From Micromonospora chalcea (GTDB lineage: Bacteria; Actinomycetota; Actinomycetes; Mycobacteriales; Micromonosporaceae), in contig NZ_MAGP01000105.1 of assembly GCF_002926165.1 (NCBI RefSeq), positions 27,755 through 91,754 of the forward strand: a DNA stretch of 64,000 nucleotides, given 5' to 3'. The position numbers were made by a program, and so were the translations under genes. How positions within the stretch are numbered: position 1 is the first letter of the stretch; every line of letters begins with the position of its first letter. The notes below the pieces were generated by a model, which worked only from the letters and a program-made list of their open reading frames with translations, made no database searches and had not been told where the DNA came from. Positions 56,091 to 64,000 of the stretch are shown here, in pieces.

Positions 56091-57386
56091 GTGCCAGCCG
56101 AACCCGCCGCCCCACCCGCCGTCGCCCGCGGCGACGTGGGCGCGCGTACGGTCCGGCGGGTCGTAGCGGTGCTGGCGCTGGTCGCGATCCTGCCGGCGCT
56201 CTACCTGCCCAACCTGCGCCACGACTACTACGACCAGAAGATCTACATGTCGGCGATGGACTGGTGGGCGGACGGGCATCCGCTCTACGACTACGTCCAG
56301 CCGGACCGGGTGCAGGGCGCGCTCTACTTCACCTATCCGCCGTTCGCGGCGCTGCTGCTGCTGCCGTTCGGCTATCTGCGGCTCGGCGTCGCGGTCGCCA
56401 CGTTCGTGGTGCTGACAGTGGCCGCCGTGGTGGTGACGACCCGCTGGCTGGTGCTGCCGGTGCTGCGGCGGCACGACCTGCCGCGCGGGTTCGGGCTGAC
56501 GGTCGCCGTGCTGCTGGTGCTGGCGGTGGAGAGCACCCGGGAGACGCTCACGCTCGGGCAGATCAACATGCTGCTGGTGGTGCTGATCCTGGCCGACCTG
56601 CTGTTCGCCGTACCGCAGGGGCGACGCTGGGCCGGCGTGGGCGTGGGACTGGCCGCGGCGCTCAAGCTCTTCCCCGGCATCTTCGTCCTCTACCTGCTGG
56701 TCGCCCGCAAGTGGCGGGCGGCGGCGGTGGCGGCGGCGACCGCGGCGGCGGCCACGTTGCTGGCGGCGGCGGTCGCGCCCGGCGACTCGTGGCGGTTCTG
56801 GACCCACGAGCTGTGGGCCACCGACCGGGTGGGCCGCACCGACTACACCGGCAACCAGTCGCTGTTCGGGCTGCTCAGCCGCCTGTCCGCGTCGGCCGAG
56901 GCGGACAGGCTGCTGTGGCTGCTGCTCGCGCTGGCGGTGGCCGCGTTCGGCCTGTGGCGCGCGGCGCGGGCGGCGCGCGCCGGGGACGCGCTGGTGGGGC
57001 TCACAGTGACCGGCCTGGTGGGCGGGCTGGTCAGCCCGATCACCTGGATCCACCACCTCTACTGGTTCATCCCCGCCGTGGTGGTGCTCGTCGACGCGGC
57101 GCTGGACGCCGATCCGGCGACGCCGGCCGGGGCGCGCCGCCGCGGCGGGCTGTTCGCGCTGGCCGCCGTGGTCGGCCTGCCGATCGTGTACGGCCTGGTG
57201 ACGTTCCAGGACTGGGGCACCGCCATCGTGCACACGGACGACCCGGTCGACTTCGTCGTGCGCAACGTGTACGTGCTGCTCAGCCTGCTGTTGCTGGTGG
57301 CGCTCCCGATCCGCCACCACCGGGACGAACCTCGGATAACACGGACTGAACGGACACACCTCGCAACAAACGGCGATCAGCGCTAA
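56091..57386 (+). CDS. GT87-like polyprenyl-phosphomannose-dependent mannosyltransferase (DUF2029)
   Basis: 431 residues from GTG 56091. About 10 membrane helices; the first outside loop has DYYDQKIYMSAMDWWADGHPLYDY, where Asp-x-x-x-Tyr and the Trp-rich segment match the GT87 (PimE-like) family, and YFTYPPFAALLLLPFGYL follows. Later GNQSLFGLLSRL and SPITWIHHLYWFIPAVV are family blocks. PimE-type enzymes use polyprenyl-phosphate mannose to build outer glycolipids. The exact acceptor is unknown. Confidence 0.88.
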   Translation: MPAEPAAPPAVARGDVGARTVRRVVAVLALVAILPALYLPNLRHDYYDQKIYMSAMDWWADGHPLYDYVQPDRVQGALYFTYPPFAALLLLPFGYLRLGVAVATFVVLTVAAVVVTTRWLVLPVLRRHDLPRGFGLTVAVLLVLAVESTRETLTLGQINMLLVVLILADLLFAVPQGRRWAGVGVGLAAALKLFPGIFVLYLLVARKWRAAAVAAATAAAATLLAAAVAPGDSWRFWTHELWATDRVGRTDYTGNQSLFGLLSRLSASAEADRLLWLLLALAVAAFGLWRAARAARAGDALVGLTVTGLVGGLVSPITWIHHLYWFIPAVVVLVDAALDADPATPAGARRRGGLFALAAVVGLPIVYGLVTFQDWGTAIVHTDDPVDFVVRNVYVLLSLLLLVALPIRHHRDEPRITRTERTHLATNGDQR

Positions 57387-57440
57387 TCTGGTCTCAACTA
57401 CCTCAGATTTCTCCCAGGTAGCACCGATCCCCCGGTGAGG

Positions 57441-57473
57441 ACGGCCCTCCGCGTCGGCAGCGCGGAGGGCCGT
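57441..57473. terminator. 13-bp hairpin between convergent genes
   Basis: ACGGCCCTCCGCG (57441-57453) and its complement (57461-57473), 7-base loop, between the genes ending at 57386 (+) and 57487 (-). Confidence 0.85.
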
Positions 57474-57486
57474 TCGGTTCTGCTGG

Positions 57487-58338
57487 TCAGTCCTGGTCGT
57501 CCGGGCACCGGCCGGGCGGCGGGGCGATCGCCGCGCGGGTCCGCCCGTGGGCGCCCGAGCCCACCGCCACCAGATGCCGTTCGGGCCGCGACGCCGGACC
57601 CGGCTGCCGGCCCAGCCCACTCAGCGAGGTGACGCCGAGGCGCCCGGCCAGCACCGGCACCTGGTCCGGCTCGACCACGAAGACCACCTCACGCGGCCGC
57701 AGCGGCCGCAGCAGCACCACCACGGCGAGGACTACCAGCAGCGTCCCGCCGGTCAGCAGCGCCCACGCCAGCCCGGGGAACCAGCCGGCCCGCAGCTCGC
57801 CCCGCATCCGCAGGTCGAGCCCGTCGGCGCCGTCCACGCGCATCACGACCAGGCTCAACGACCGGCCACCCAGCTCGGCCGGGCTCCACTCCAGCGAGCC
57901 GATGCCCTCGCGTACCCAGAAGGGCTGGGCCAGCGGCACGGCGACGCCGTAGCCGGCGGTGGCCGGGTCGAGATCGACCGGAAGCGGGCCCCGGGTGACG
58001 GCGACGCGGCGCACGGTGCTGTGCGGGACGTCGGCCAGCCACCGCCGCACCTCGTCGGCCGGGGCGAGGCCGAGGAAGACCGGGCCGTGGTCGTCCCGCG
58101 CGGTGAGGTGCAGCCGGGCCTGCCCGGTGCGCGCCACCGGCAGGTCGGTGCGCAGCAGCGCGTCCACGTCGGTCACCAGCACCACGCGGGCGGGCGGGCG
58201 GACCGGCTCGAACCGGGCGCCGAAACCGCCGTCCGGGTCGGCATGCCCGGCCGCGAGCCAGAGGCCGGCGCCGGCCAGCAGGGCCGGAACCCCCAGCGCC
58301 AGCAGCACCATGCCGGCGATCGTGCGTGCGAAACGCAT
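57487..58338 (-). CDS. Hypothetical membrane protein, 283 aa
   Basis: 283 residues. Signal-anchor helix (about 5-30), an outside domain of about 150 residues (beta-rich, with VVLVTDVDALLRTD and WSPAELGGRSLSLVVMRV), a second membrane helix (about 195-216), then a cytosolic tail ending in a positively charged and Pro-rich segment. No recognised family. The signal region resembles actinobacterial envelope proteins with one outside domain. It lies upstream of the YcnI-CopCD genes on the same strand, but a hairpin (58434-58465) separates the transcripts. Confidence 0.75.
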   Translation of the reverse strand: MRFARTIAGMVLLALGVPALLAGAGLWLAAGHADPDGGFGARFEPVRPPARVVLVTDVDALLRTDLPVARTGQARLHLTARDDHGPVFLGLAPADEVRRWLADVPHSTVRRVAVTRGPLPVDLDPATAGYGVAVPLAQPFWVREGIGSLEWSPAELGGRSLSLVVMRVDGADGLDLRMRGELRAGWFPGLAWALLTGGTLLVVLAVVVLLRPLRPREVVFVVEPDQVPVLAGRLGVTSLSGLGRQPGPASRPERHLVAVGSGAHGRTRAAIAPPPGRCPDDQD

Positions 58339-58433
58339 TCGCGTCGTCCCTCTCGGTAGCCAACTACCCGCCAGACCTTACCGACGCGGGTCGGCCGATC
58401 GCCGGATATCGGCGGCACCCGGCCGGGACGGCG

Positions 58434-58465
58434 ACCGGCCCGGCGGATCGTTCCGCCGGGCCGGT
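58434..58465 (-). terminator. 14-bp hairpin after ycnI
   Basis: ACCGGCCCGGCGGA (58434-58447) and its complement (58452-58465), TCGT loop, 14 bases after the YcnI stop codon on the minus strand. Confidence 0.85.
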
Positions 58466-58478
58466 GCGTCGCTCGCGT

Positions 58479-59213
58479 TCAGGACTTCGCCGCGGGCTCC
58501 CGCCGGGTACGCGCGAACGCCAGACCGCCGAGGACCAGGCCGGCCAGTCCGGCGACCAGACCGGCCACCCCGAGGGCGGTCGCCGCGCCGGAGCCGGCGT
58601 CGTCGTCATCGTCGTCGGCCGCCGCGGCGGCCGGCGCGCTCGCGCCCGGCGAGGCGGGCGCGTTCTCGGCGGCGGCCAGCTTGAGCACCGGCGCCGGGTT
58701 CTCCGGCTCCTCCGCGCCCGGCGTCGGCTCCTCGATCCACCGGGAGACGTTGCCGTCGGAGTACGTCTGGAGCACCTTGAACACCATCGTGTCGACCTGC
58801 GGCAGCGGGCCCATCGACACCGGGAACTCCTGGAACTCGCCCGGCTTCACGCCGCCGTTCGGCGCCGCGGTGAAGGTGAGCTTCGACACCGCCTCGGTGA
58901 GCTGGCTGCCGTGCACCTCGATCGGCGGGTCGACCTTGCGCTTCTCCACCGCCACCGTCCAGCCCGGCACCGGCATCGTGGACACCGAACCGACGGGTGC
59001 GTTCTCCGGCAGGTTCACCTCGACCTTGACCGTCGACGCCGTGTCGCTCTCGTTCGGCACCCGGAAGGCGAACCGGCCGTAGCCGCCCTGCTTGCCCTCG
59101 GCCGGGTTGATCGTGACGTGCGCCGAGGCCGGCCCGGCCAGGCCGAGCACGGTCGTGGCGACGGCGGTCAGGGTCAGCGCGGCGACGGTCGCGGAGCGCC
59201 GGAGACGGATCAT
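58479..59213 (-). CDS. YcnI/DUF1775 copper-binding membrane-anchored protein
   Basis: 244 residues. Signal peptide ending SASAHVTI, so that His is at or near the mature N-terminus, the copper site of YcnI-like domains (with Glu and Trp in VPGWTVAVEKRKV). The YcnI domain is about 32-165, followed by an Asp-rich linker (AADDDDDDAG) and a C-terminal membrane helix (about 215-237). It probably hands Cu(II) to the CopC-CopD protein encoded 16 bases upstream. Both genes are on the same strand. Confidence 0.9.
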   Translation of the reverse strand: MIRLRRSATVAALTLTAVATTVLGLAGPASAHVTINPAEGKQGGYGRFAFRVPNESDTASTVKVEVNLPENAPVGSVSTMPVPGWTVAVEKRKVDPPIEVHGSQLTEAVSKLTFTAAPNGGVKPGEFQEFPVSMGPLPQVDTMVFKVLQTYSDGNVSRWIEEPTPGAEEPENPAPVLKLAAAENAPASPGASAPAAAAADDDDDDAGSGAATALGVAGLVAGLAGLVLGGLAFARTRREPAAKS

Positions 59214-59229
59214 CAGTGGGACCTTCCCG

Positions 59230-60906
59230 TTACTTGATCGGCACGGTGGCGGTCACCGTGGCCTGGTCGATGTCGGACGTGCGGACGGTGATGCGCAACT
59301 GCCAGTCACCACGGGCCGGCAGGTTGACCTCCCCGGTGGCGTGGTTGTCGCTCAACGGCAGCAGCGGGACCGTGATCGGCTCGATCCCGGCCGACGGCAG
59401 GGCGGCGGTCACCTTCCACTCCTGCACCGGCTGCGGCCGGTTGTCCGGGGTGTAGGCGTACAGGTGCATCGAGTTGTTGCCGGTCTCGGCCGGGTCCAGC
59501 TCGACCTGCAGCGAGTAGATCGGGCTGCTCAGCGTGGTGGAGAAGTAGCCGGGCGAGGCGCCCGGCGCGTCCGCGACGGCGGTCCGCGCCGGCGTGGTCT
59601 GCACGAGCGTCGCCGACACGCCCAGCACCACCGCCGTGATCACCAGCTCGGCCACCACCGCCCGCCGCATCGAGCCCGGCCGTCCGGCGGCGACCCGCCG
59701 CCGCACCAGCGCCCGGGAGTACGCGGCCACGCCGATCACCAGCGCGAACAGCGCGATCTTGGCGAGCAGCAGCTGCCCGTACGTGGTGTCGATCAGGGCC
59801 TGGAGGCTGGCCACCTCGATCAGCCCCTGCACGGTGCCGGCCAGCAGCAGCGCGGCCACCGCGAGCGCCGCCCAGCGGGACCAGATCGGCAGGATCGCGT
59901 CCAGCTCGCGCTCGTCGGCCCGGCGCAGCAGGAACACCGCGAGCATCACCAGGCCGCCGAGCCAGACCGCCATGGCGCCCAGGTGCACCGCGTCCACCAC
60001 CACCGACACGGCCGGGGCCGGCGAGGCCGCCGCGTGCCCGGCGAGCGGCCAGGTGAACAGCGCGGCGCCGCCGAGAACGGCGAGGATGATCCCGTCGGTG
60101 CGGCCGACCGGGCCGGCGAACAGCGGCCGGAGCAGGAACGCCGCCGCGGCGAGCAGGCCCAGCCGGACCAGGTGGGTCGTGCCGTACGCGCTGCCGAGCA
60201 CGTCGCCGAGCCCGGAGCCGGTCACGTCGAACAGGCCGCCGCCGTTGACGTAGGGCACCTGGAGCCAGATCTCGGCCAGCGTCGCCACCGCCAGCACGCC
60301 CAGCCCGGTCCAGGCCAGCCGGGCCGGGCCGCGGCGGGACAGCCGGCGCGGCCAGAGCGCGGCCAGCACCAGCGCCGGGCCGACGAGCAGCAGCAACCCG
60401 GCGTAGCCGGCGTACTTCGCCACCTTCACCGCGGTCTCGGTCACCGGGTTCGCCCGGTTGTCGGTGCCGCTGTCCGTCGGCGGCTCGGACGGCGCGCCGA
60501 CGGAGTAGGTGAAGGCGCCGGAGACCGGGTGACTGTCCGCCGAGATGACCCGGTAACTCACCAGATAGGTGCCGCGCCCCGCGCCGGGGTCCACCGGGAT
60601 GGTGACCTCGGCGCCCTGGAACGTCGGCTCGCCCCGGTCGGCCCGCGAGCCGTCGGGGGCGATCACGCGGACCTTCCCGGGCACCTTGCGGACGCTCTCG
60701 CTGAAGGTGATCACCACCTGCGCGGGCGCGTCGGGCACCACGGCGGAGGCGGCCGGGCTGCTGCTCACCAGCACCGCGTGGGCGCTGGCCGGGGTGGCCG
60801 GGACGAGCAGCAGGGCGACCAGCAGGAGCAGCAGCCCGGCGACGGCCCCGGAGCGGGCGGCGACGGCCCGGGACGGGCGGCGTACGGCAGCAGTCATGAC
60901 CGCCAT
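59230..60906 (-). CDS. CopC-CopD fusion (copper resistance protein)
   Basis: 558 residues from ATG 60906 (a second ATG lies 9 bases later at 60897). Signal peptide ends in PASA-HAVLVSSSPA, with the N-terminal His of CopC. CopC beta-barrel about 45-140 (HPVSGAFTYSVG at its end has the second His), CopD membrane domain (about 155-425, eight helices, TWPLAGHAAASP and VDAVHLGAMAVWLGG His sites), then a C-terminal DUF (about 440-558) with outside beta-strands (YSLQVELDPAETGNNSMHLYAY). It imports or handles copper with YcnI. Confidence 0.92.
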   Translation of the reverse strand: MAVMTAAVRRPSRAVAARSGAVAGLLLLLVALLLVPATPASAHAVLVSSSPAASAVVPDAPAQVVITFSESVRKVPGKVRVIAPDGSRADRGEPTFQGAEVTIPVDPGAGRGTYLVSYRVISADSHPVSGAFTYSVGAPSEPPTDSGTDNRANPVTETAVKVAKYAGYAGLLLLVGPALVLAALWPRRLSRRGPARLAWTGLGVLAVATLAEIWLQVPYVNGGGLFDVTGSGLGDVLGSAYGTTHLVRLGLLAAAAFLLRPLFAGPVGRTDGIILAVLGGAALFTWPLAGHAAASPAPAVSVVVDAVHLGAMAVWLGGLVMLAVFLLRRADERELDAILPIWSRWAALAVAALLLAGTVQGLIEVASLQALIDTTYGQLLLAKIALFALVIGVAAYSRALVRRRVAAGRPGSMRRAVVAELVITAVVLGVSATLVQTTPARTAVADAPGASPGYFSTTLSSPIYSLQVELDPAETGNNSMHLYAYTPDNRPQPVQEWKVTAALPSAGIEPITVPLLPLSDNHATGEVNLPARGDWQLRITVRTSDIDQATVTATVPIK

Positions 60907-61105
60907 GGTTCCCGAACCGGAGCCGATCCGGCGAGCCGGTCCCGGGCGGGCGTGACCGAGCGCCCACCCGGCGCGGCGGCGCGCGCCACGCCGGGCCTGC
61001 TCGGAGGTCATGGGAGGGTAGTCGGACGGCGGCGGGAAAAAGTTCCCGGCGTGTGCGGGACCACGGAATGGGCCGAAGGACCCTGTCCCCTCCAGGTACG
61101 CCGCG

Positions 61106-61111
61106 TAACCT
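61106..61111 (+). promoter_or_regulatory. -10 box TAACCT for the sigma factor gene
   Basis: TAACCT stands 8 bases before the GTG at 61120. The same frame would extend far upstream without a suitable start; this box favours the GTG. Confidence 0.5.
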
Positions 61112-61119
61112 CGGGTGAC

Positions 61120-61707
61120 GTGATCCCCGGCTCGCGTGACACCGCCGACGACCGCCCCGAGGCGGCCGCCGAGGCTGTCCGGGACACGGCCACCGGCTGG
61201 GCGCTCGCCGCCCGCGACGGGGACCGCGACGCGCAGGCCGCCCTCGTCGGCGCGGCCCAGGCCGAGGTGTGGCGCTTCGCCGCCGCGCTCGTCGACCCGG
61301 ACAGCGCGGACGACCTGACCCAGGAGACGTACCTGCGGGCGTTCCGGGCGCTGCCCGGCTTCGAGGGGCGCTCCAGCGTGCGTACCTGGTTGCTCGGCAT
61401 CGCCCGCCGGGCCTGCGCCGACCACCTGCGCACGGTGGTACGCCGCCGGCGGCTCGACGCGCGACTCGCCGCCCAGGCCGCCACCGACCGCCCCTACCCG
61501 GACCCGGCCGGTCAGCTCGGCGCCACCGACCTGGTCCGCCGGCTACCGGCCGAGCGGCGCTCCGCGTTCGTGCTCACCCAGTTGCTCGGCCTGTCCTACG
61601 CCGAGGCCGCCGACGTGGAGGGGGTGCCGGTGGGCACCATCCGCTCCCGGGTGGCCCGCGCCCGGGACGAACTGGTCGGCGCCGTCGGCGACACGATGAC
61701 CGGATAG
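61120..61707 (+). CDS. ECF RNA polymerase sigma factor
   Basis: 195 residues from GTG 61120. Region 2: SADDLTQETYLRAFRALPGFEGRSSVRTWLLGIARRACADHLR. Region 4: RRLPAERRSAFVLTQLLGLSYAEAADVEGVPVGTIRSRVARARDELV. The first 25 residues are acidic, a short extension. No anti-sigma gene directly follows; MauE and DsbA-like genes do. It probably controls the envelope redox/copper genes on both sides. This is inference from position. Confidence 0.92.
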   Translation: MIPGSRDTADDRPEAAAEAVRDTATGWALAARDGDRDAQAALVGAAQAEVWRFAAALVDPDSADDLTQETYLRAFRALPGFEGRSSVRTWLLGIARRACADHLRTVVRRRRLDARLAAQAATDRPYPDPAGQLGATDLVRRLPAERRSAFVLTQLLGLSYAEAADVEGVPVGTIRSRVARARDELVGAVGDTMTG

Positions 61708-61737
61708 CGGGAACCTTTCGTGACGCTCGGACGACGA

Positions 61738-62262
61738 ATGACTGTGACCCCCTCCCCCTCCCCGGCCGGCCGCTGGCAGACCCTGCGCCCCTGGCTCGGC
61801 GTCGCCGCCCGCCTCGGACTGGCCGCCGTCTGGCTGATCGCCGGCGGCACCAAGGTCGGCGATCTCGCCGCCTCCGGCCGGGCCGTCAACGCCTACCAGG
61901 TGATGCCGTACGAGCTGGCCACCGTGATCGGCGCGGCGCTGCCCTTCGTCGAGCTGGCCCTGGGTCTGCTGCTTCTCGCCGGGCTTGCCACCCGGGTCAG
62001 CGCCGGGATCTCGGCGGTGCTGCTCGTGGTCTTCATCGCCGGCATCGCCTCGGCCTGGGCGCGCGGCCTGGCCATCGACTGCGGGTGCTTCGGCAGCGGC
62101 GGCCAGCTCGCCGCCGGCGAGACACCCAGTTACCTCCCGGAGATCCTCCGGGACCTGGGGTTCCTGGCGCTCGCCGGGTTCCTGCTGATCTGGCCCCGCA
62201 CGCCGTTCTCGGTGGACGGCTGGCTGGCCGGCGACGACACCGTGGAGGACACCGATGAGTAG
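61738..62262 (+). CDS. MauE/DoxX-like redox membrane protein
   Basis: 174 residues from ATG 61738 (an in-frame GTG lies 18 bases earlier). Four membrane helices (about 22-42, 57-83, 86-106, 131-155). DCGCFG at about 113-118 is the redox Cys pair of MauE-type proteins, which feed electrons or disulfides to periplasmic thiol proteins. The next gene, a DsbA-like thioredoxin, overlaps by 8 bases, so the two form a redox pair. Confidence 0.9.
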   Translation: MTVTPSPSPAGRWQTLRPWLGVAARLGLAAVWLIAGGTKVGDLAASGRAVNAYQVMPYELATVIGAALPFVELALGLLLLAGLATRVSAGISAVLLVVFIAGIASAWARGLAIDCGCFGSGGQLAAGETPSYLPEILRDLGFLALAGFLLIWPRTPFSVDGWLAGDDTVEDTDE

Positions 62263-62971
62263 CCGCAAGGGCCGCAGGGACGCGGCGCGGGTGGTACGCG
62301 AGCAGATCGCCCGGGAGAAGCGCCGCAAGCGCACGCTCTGGACCACGATCGCCGCCGTGCTGGTGCTGGTCATCGCCGGTGGCATCGGCTGGGCCGTCTA
62401 CTCCAGCCAGAAGTCGGACGACTTCACCGCGCCGCCCGGCGCGAACGACGCCGGCACCGGCATCGTCCAGGGCACCGGGCCGGTCACCATCGACCTGTAC
62501 GAGGACTACCTCTGCCCGGCCTGCAAGCAGTTCCAGCAGATCAACGGCGAGACGCTCAACCAGCTCGTCACCGAGGGCAAGGCCAAGCTGGTGTTCCACC
62601 CGGTCGCCTTCCTCAACCGCTTCTCCACCACCGAGTACTCCACCCGCTCCTCGGCCGCCTCCGGCTGCGCGGCGCAGGGCGGCAAGTTCCGCGAGTTCAC
62701 CGACCAGCTCTTCGCCAAGCAGCCGCCGGAGGGCGGCGCCGGGCTCAGCAACGACGAGCTGGTCGACATCGGCGCGGGCGTCGGGCTGAACCGGGACGAG
62801 TTCGCGTCCTGCGTCTCCGACGGCACGTACCGGTCGTGGACCGAGCACGTCACCGACGAGGCGAGCAAGGCCGGCGTGACCGGGACCCCGACCATCAAGA
62901 TCAACGGAAGTGAGCTGCGGGACCGCAGCCCCGAGGGGATCAGGGCAGCGGTGGAGGCGGCCGGGAAGTGA
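62255..62971 (+). CDS. Membrane-anchored DsbA-like thiol-disulfide oxidoreductase
   Basis: 238 residues. Cytosolic basic N-terminus (1-28), a membrane anchor (about 29-49), then a thioredoxin/DsbA domain with CPAC at 87-90 in YEDYLCPACKQF and the cis-Pro loop VTGTPTIKIN near 215. Two other Cys (SGCAAQ, ASCVSD) may form a structural bond. It catalyses disulfide exchange outside the membrane, probably reset by MauE. It overlaps the next gene by 4 bases. Confidence 0.92.
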   Translation: MSSRKGRRDAARVVREQIAREKRRKRTLWTTIAAVLVLVIAGGIGWAVYSSQKSDDFTAPPGANDAGTGIVQGTGPVTIDLYEDYLCPACKQFQQINGETLNQLVTEGKAKLVFHPVAFLNRFSTTEYSTRSSAASGCAAQGGKFREFTDQLFAKQPPEGGAGLSNDELVDIGAGVGLNRDEFASCVSDGTYRSWTEHVTDEASKAGVTGTPTIKINGSELRDRSPEGIRAAVEAAGK

Positions 62972-64000
62972 TCCCCGCACCCCTGCGCCGGGCCGCGCTG
63001 GTGTTCACCGGCGCGGCCGTCGCCCTGCTCACGTTCGCCGCGCCGGCCGCCGCGCACGGCGCGGACGCGCCCGACGGCACCGACTACCGCGCCACGATCA
63101 CCGGCGTCGAGCCCGACCGTCCCGGGCTCACCGCCCGCATGGTGGAGGCCGGCGCACGGCTGGAACTGACGAACGACACCGGCGCCGACGTCACGGTGAT
63201 GGGCTACTCCGGCGAGCCGTACCTGCGCGTCGGCCCAGGTGGCGTGTACGAGAACGTCCACTCCCCCGCCACGTACCTGAACCGGACGCTGGCCGGCGAG
63301 ACCCGGCTGCCGGCCGAGGCGAACCCGGCCGCCGCGCCGGACTGGCGGCGGATCGACGACGGGCCCACCGCCCGCTGGCACGACCAGCGCACGCTGTGGC
63401 GGGAGGACGCGCCGCCGGCCGCCGTCGCCGCCGACCCGGACCGGGAACACCGGGTACGCGACTGGGCGGTGCCGCTGCGCGCCGGTGACACCACCGGAGC
63501 CGTACGCGGCACACTGGACTGGGTGCCGCCGCCCGACCCGTACCCCTGGTGGGTGGCCACCACGCTCGGCTTCCTGGTGATCGGCGCGGCCGGGCTCGCG
63601 CCGGGCGGCACGACCGCCGGGGTACGCGCGCTGCGCGGAGTGGGCGCACTGCTCGCCCTGGGCGGCGCGGCGACAGTGGCGCTCACCGTCGCCCGGGCGT
63701 TCGACACCGGCACCCCGGGCCTCGGCGGAATGCTCGCCGAACTGTTCACCGGGCAGGTGTGGACGCTGCTCACCGGCCTCGGCGCGCTCGCCGCGGGCGG
63801 GTACGCGCTGGCCCGCCACCCGGCCGCCGACTTCGTGCTGGCGCTCGCCGGCGCCTGCCTGACGGTGTTCGCCGGGGTGACGAACCTCGCCGCGCTGTCC
63901 CGCGCGATCCCCCCGGCCGCCGGCCCGCCGGTCCTGGTGCGGGTGCTGGTGGTGGTCGGCCTGGCGACGGGAGCCGGCGGGCGCCGCGACCGCGCGGGAC
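62968..64000 (+). CDS. Secreted/membrane protein, runs off the right edge (partial)
   Basis: From GTG 62968 (GTGA overlap with the DsbA gene) to the window end, at least 344 residues. Signal peptide ends AAPAAAHGADAP; the outside domain (about 30-190) has TDYRATITGVEPDRPGLTARMV and YLRVGPGGVYENVHSPATYLNRT, a pattern I recall from actinobacterial proteins near MauE/CopCD genes, and then several membrane helices (from about 193) with WWVATTLGFLVIGAAGLAPGG. Part of the copper/thiol group. Function unknown. Confidence 0.85.
   Translation, partial: MIPAPLRRAALVFTGAAVALLTFAAPAAAHGADAPDGTDYRATITGVEPDRPGLTARMVEAGARLELTNDTGADVTVMGYSGEPYLRVGPGGVYENVHSPATYLNRTLAGETRLPAEANPAAAPDWRRIDDGPTARWHDQRTLWREDAPPAAVAADPDREHRVRDWAVPLRAGDTTGAVRGTLDWVPPPDPYPWWVATTLGFLVIGAAGLAPGGTTAGVRALRGVGALLALGGAATVALTVARAFDTGTPGLGGMLAELFTGQVWTLLTGLGALAAGGYALARHPAADFVLALAGACLTVFAGVTNLAALSRAIPPAAGPPVLVRVLVVVGLATGAGGRRDRAG

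Noticed and set aside
1..64000. CRISPR arrays, insertion sequences, rRNA genes and phage structural genes
   Set aside because: No regularly spaced repeats, transposase motifs, rRNA sequence or phage-type genes were seen.

Overview
The window is very G+C-rich, densely packed actinobacterial chromosome. Gene content (EtfAB, many GTG starts, leaderless -10 boxes directly before start codons, DUF202/DUF6232 proteins, L,D-transpeptidase lipoproteins, YcnI/CopCD, VapBC, replication-relaxation protein) and an AAGGGCCCCTT-type intergenic hairpin fit a member of the Micromonosporaceae, most likely Micromonospora; this is inference from style and families, not from a marker gene. Most genes are ordinary core or lineage-specific genes, often joined by 4-base ATGA/GTGA overlaps.

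Layout. 1-10.6 kb: tail of a RskA-like anti-sigma gene, the electron-transfer flavoprotein pair, an acetyltransferase, small DUF202 membrane proteins, an acetolactate-synthase-like ThDP enzyme, an enoyl-CoA hydratase, two tandem DUF6232 genes, a membrane-fused alpha/beta hydrolase and a coiled-coil protein. 10.6-24.3 kb: a frameshifted ribokinase, two ABC systems, a ROK regulator facing a GH3 hexosaminidase, a TetR-controlled operon with two identical operators, a VapBC toxin-antitoxin pair, and a Clp-N/HTH regulator facing a cation/proton antiporter with twin operators between them. 24.3-32.9 kb: a DUF4132 giant protein preceded by a small beta-grasp (ubiquitin/MoaD-like) protein ending in Gly-Gly, an ECF sigma factor fused to a membrane anchor and an outside CAP domain, and a GH2-MFS sugar pair.

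33.0-44.7 kb is accessory: a pentapeptide protein, a RiPP-like precursor with repeated aromatic-Asp-Asn motifs broken by one missing base, a replication-relaxation protein, and a nine-gene operon on the minus strand, mostly joined by ATGA overlaps. That operon holds three tiny ORFs, a Cys-rich small protein, a methyltransferase, a DAO-type FAD oxidoreductase, an acyl carrier protein, a WbpD-like N-acyltransferase with a zinc ribbon and a MurA paralogue. It faces a regulator operon (XRE-TPR, flavoprotein, truncated HUMPS enzyme, GNAT). A tRNA-Lys lies at the right end of this region. I regard the nine-gene operon, the broken RiPP precursor and the beta-grasp/DUF4132 pair as the best candidates for undescribed systems.

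45-64 kb: a large vWF-D/metalloprotease-like surface protein, a methyltransferase, a MerR regulator, a small secreted protein, a second identical tRNA-Lys, two tandem L,D-transpeptidases, tRNA-His, oligoribonuclease, a GT87 mannosyltransferase-like protein, and at the end an envelope copper/thiol-redox group (YcnI, CopC-CopD fusion, ECF sigma, MauE, DsbA-like protein, a partial membrane protein). All coordinates were read by hand; family assignments rest on recognised motifs, not on database searches.
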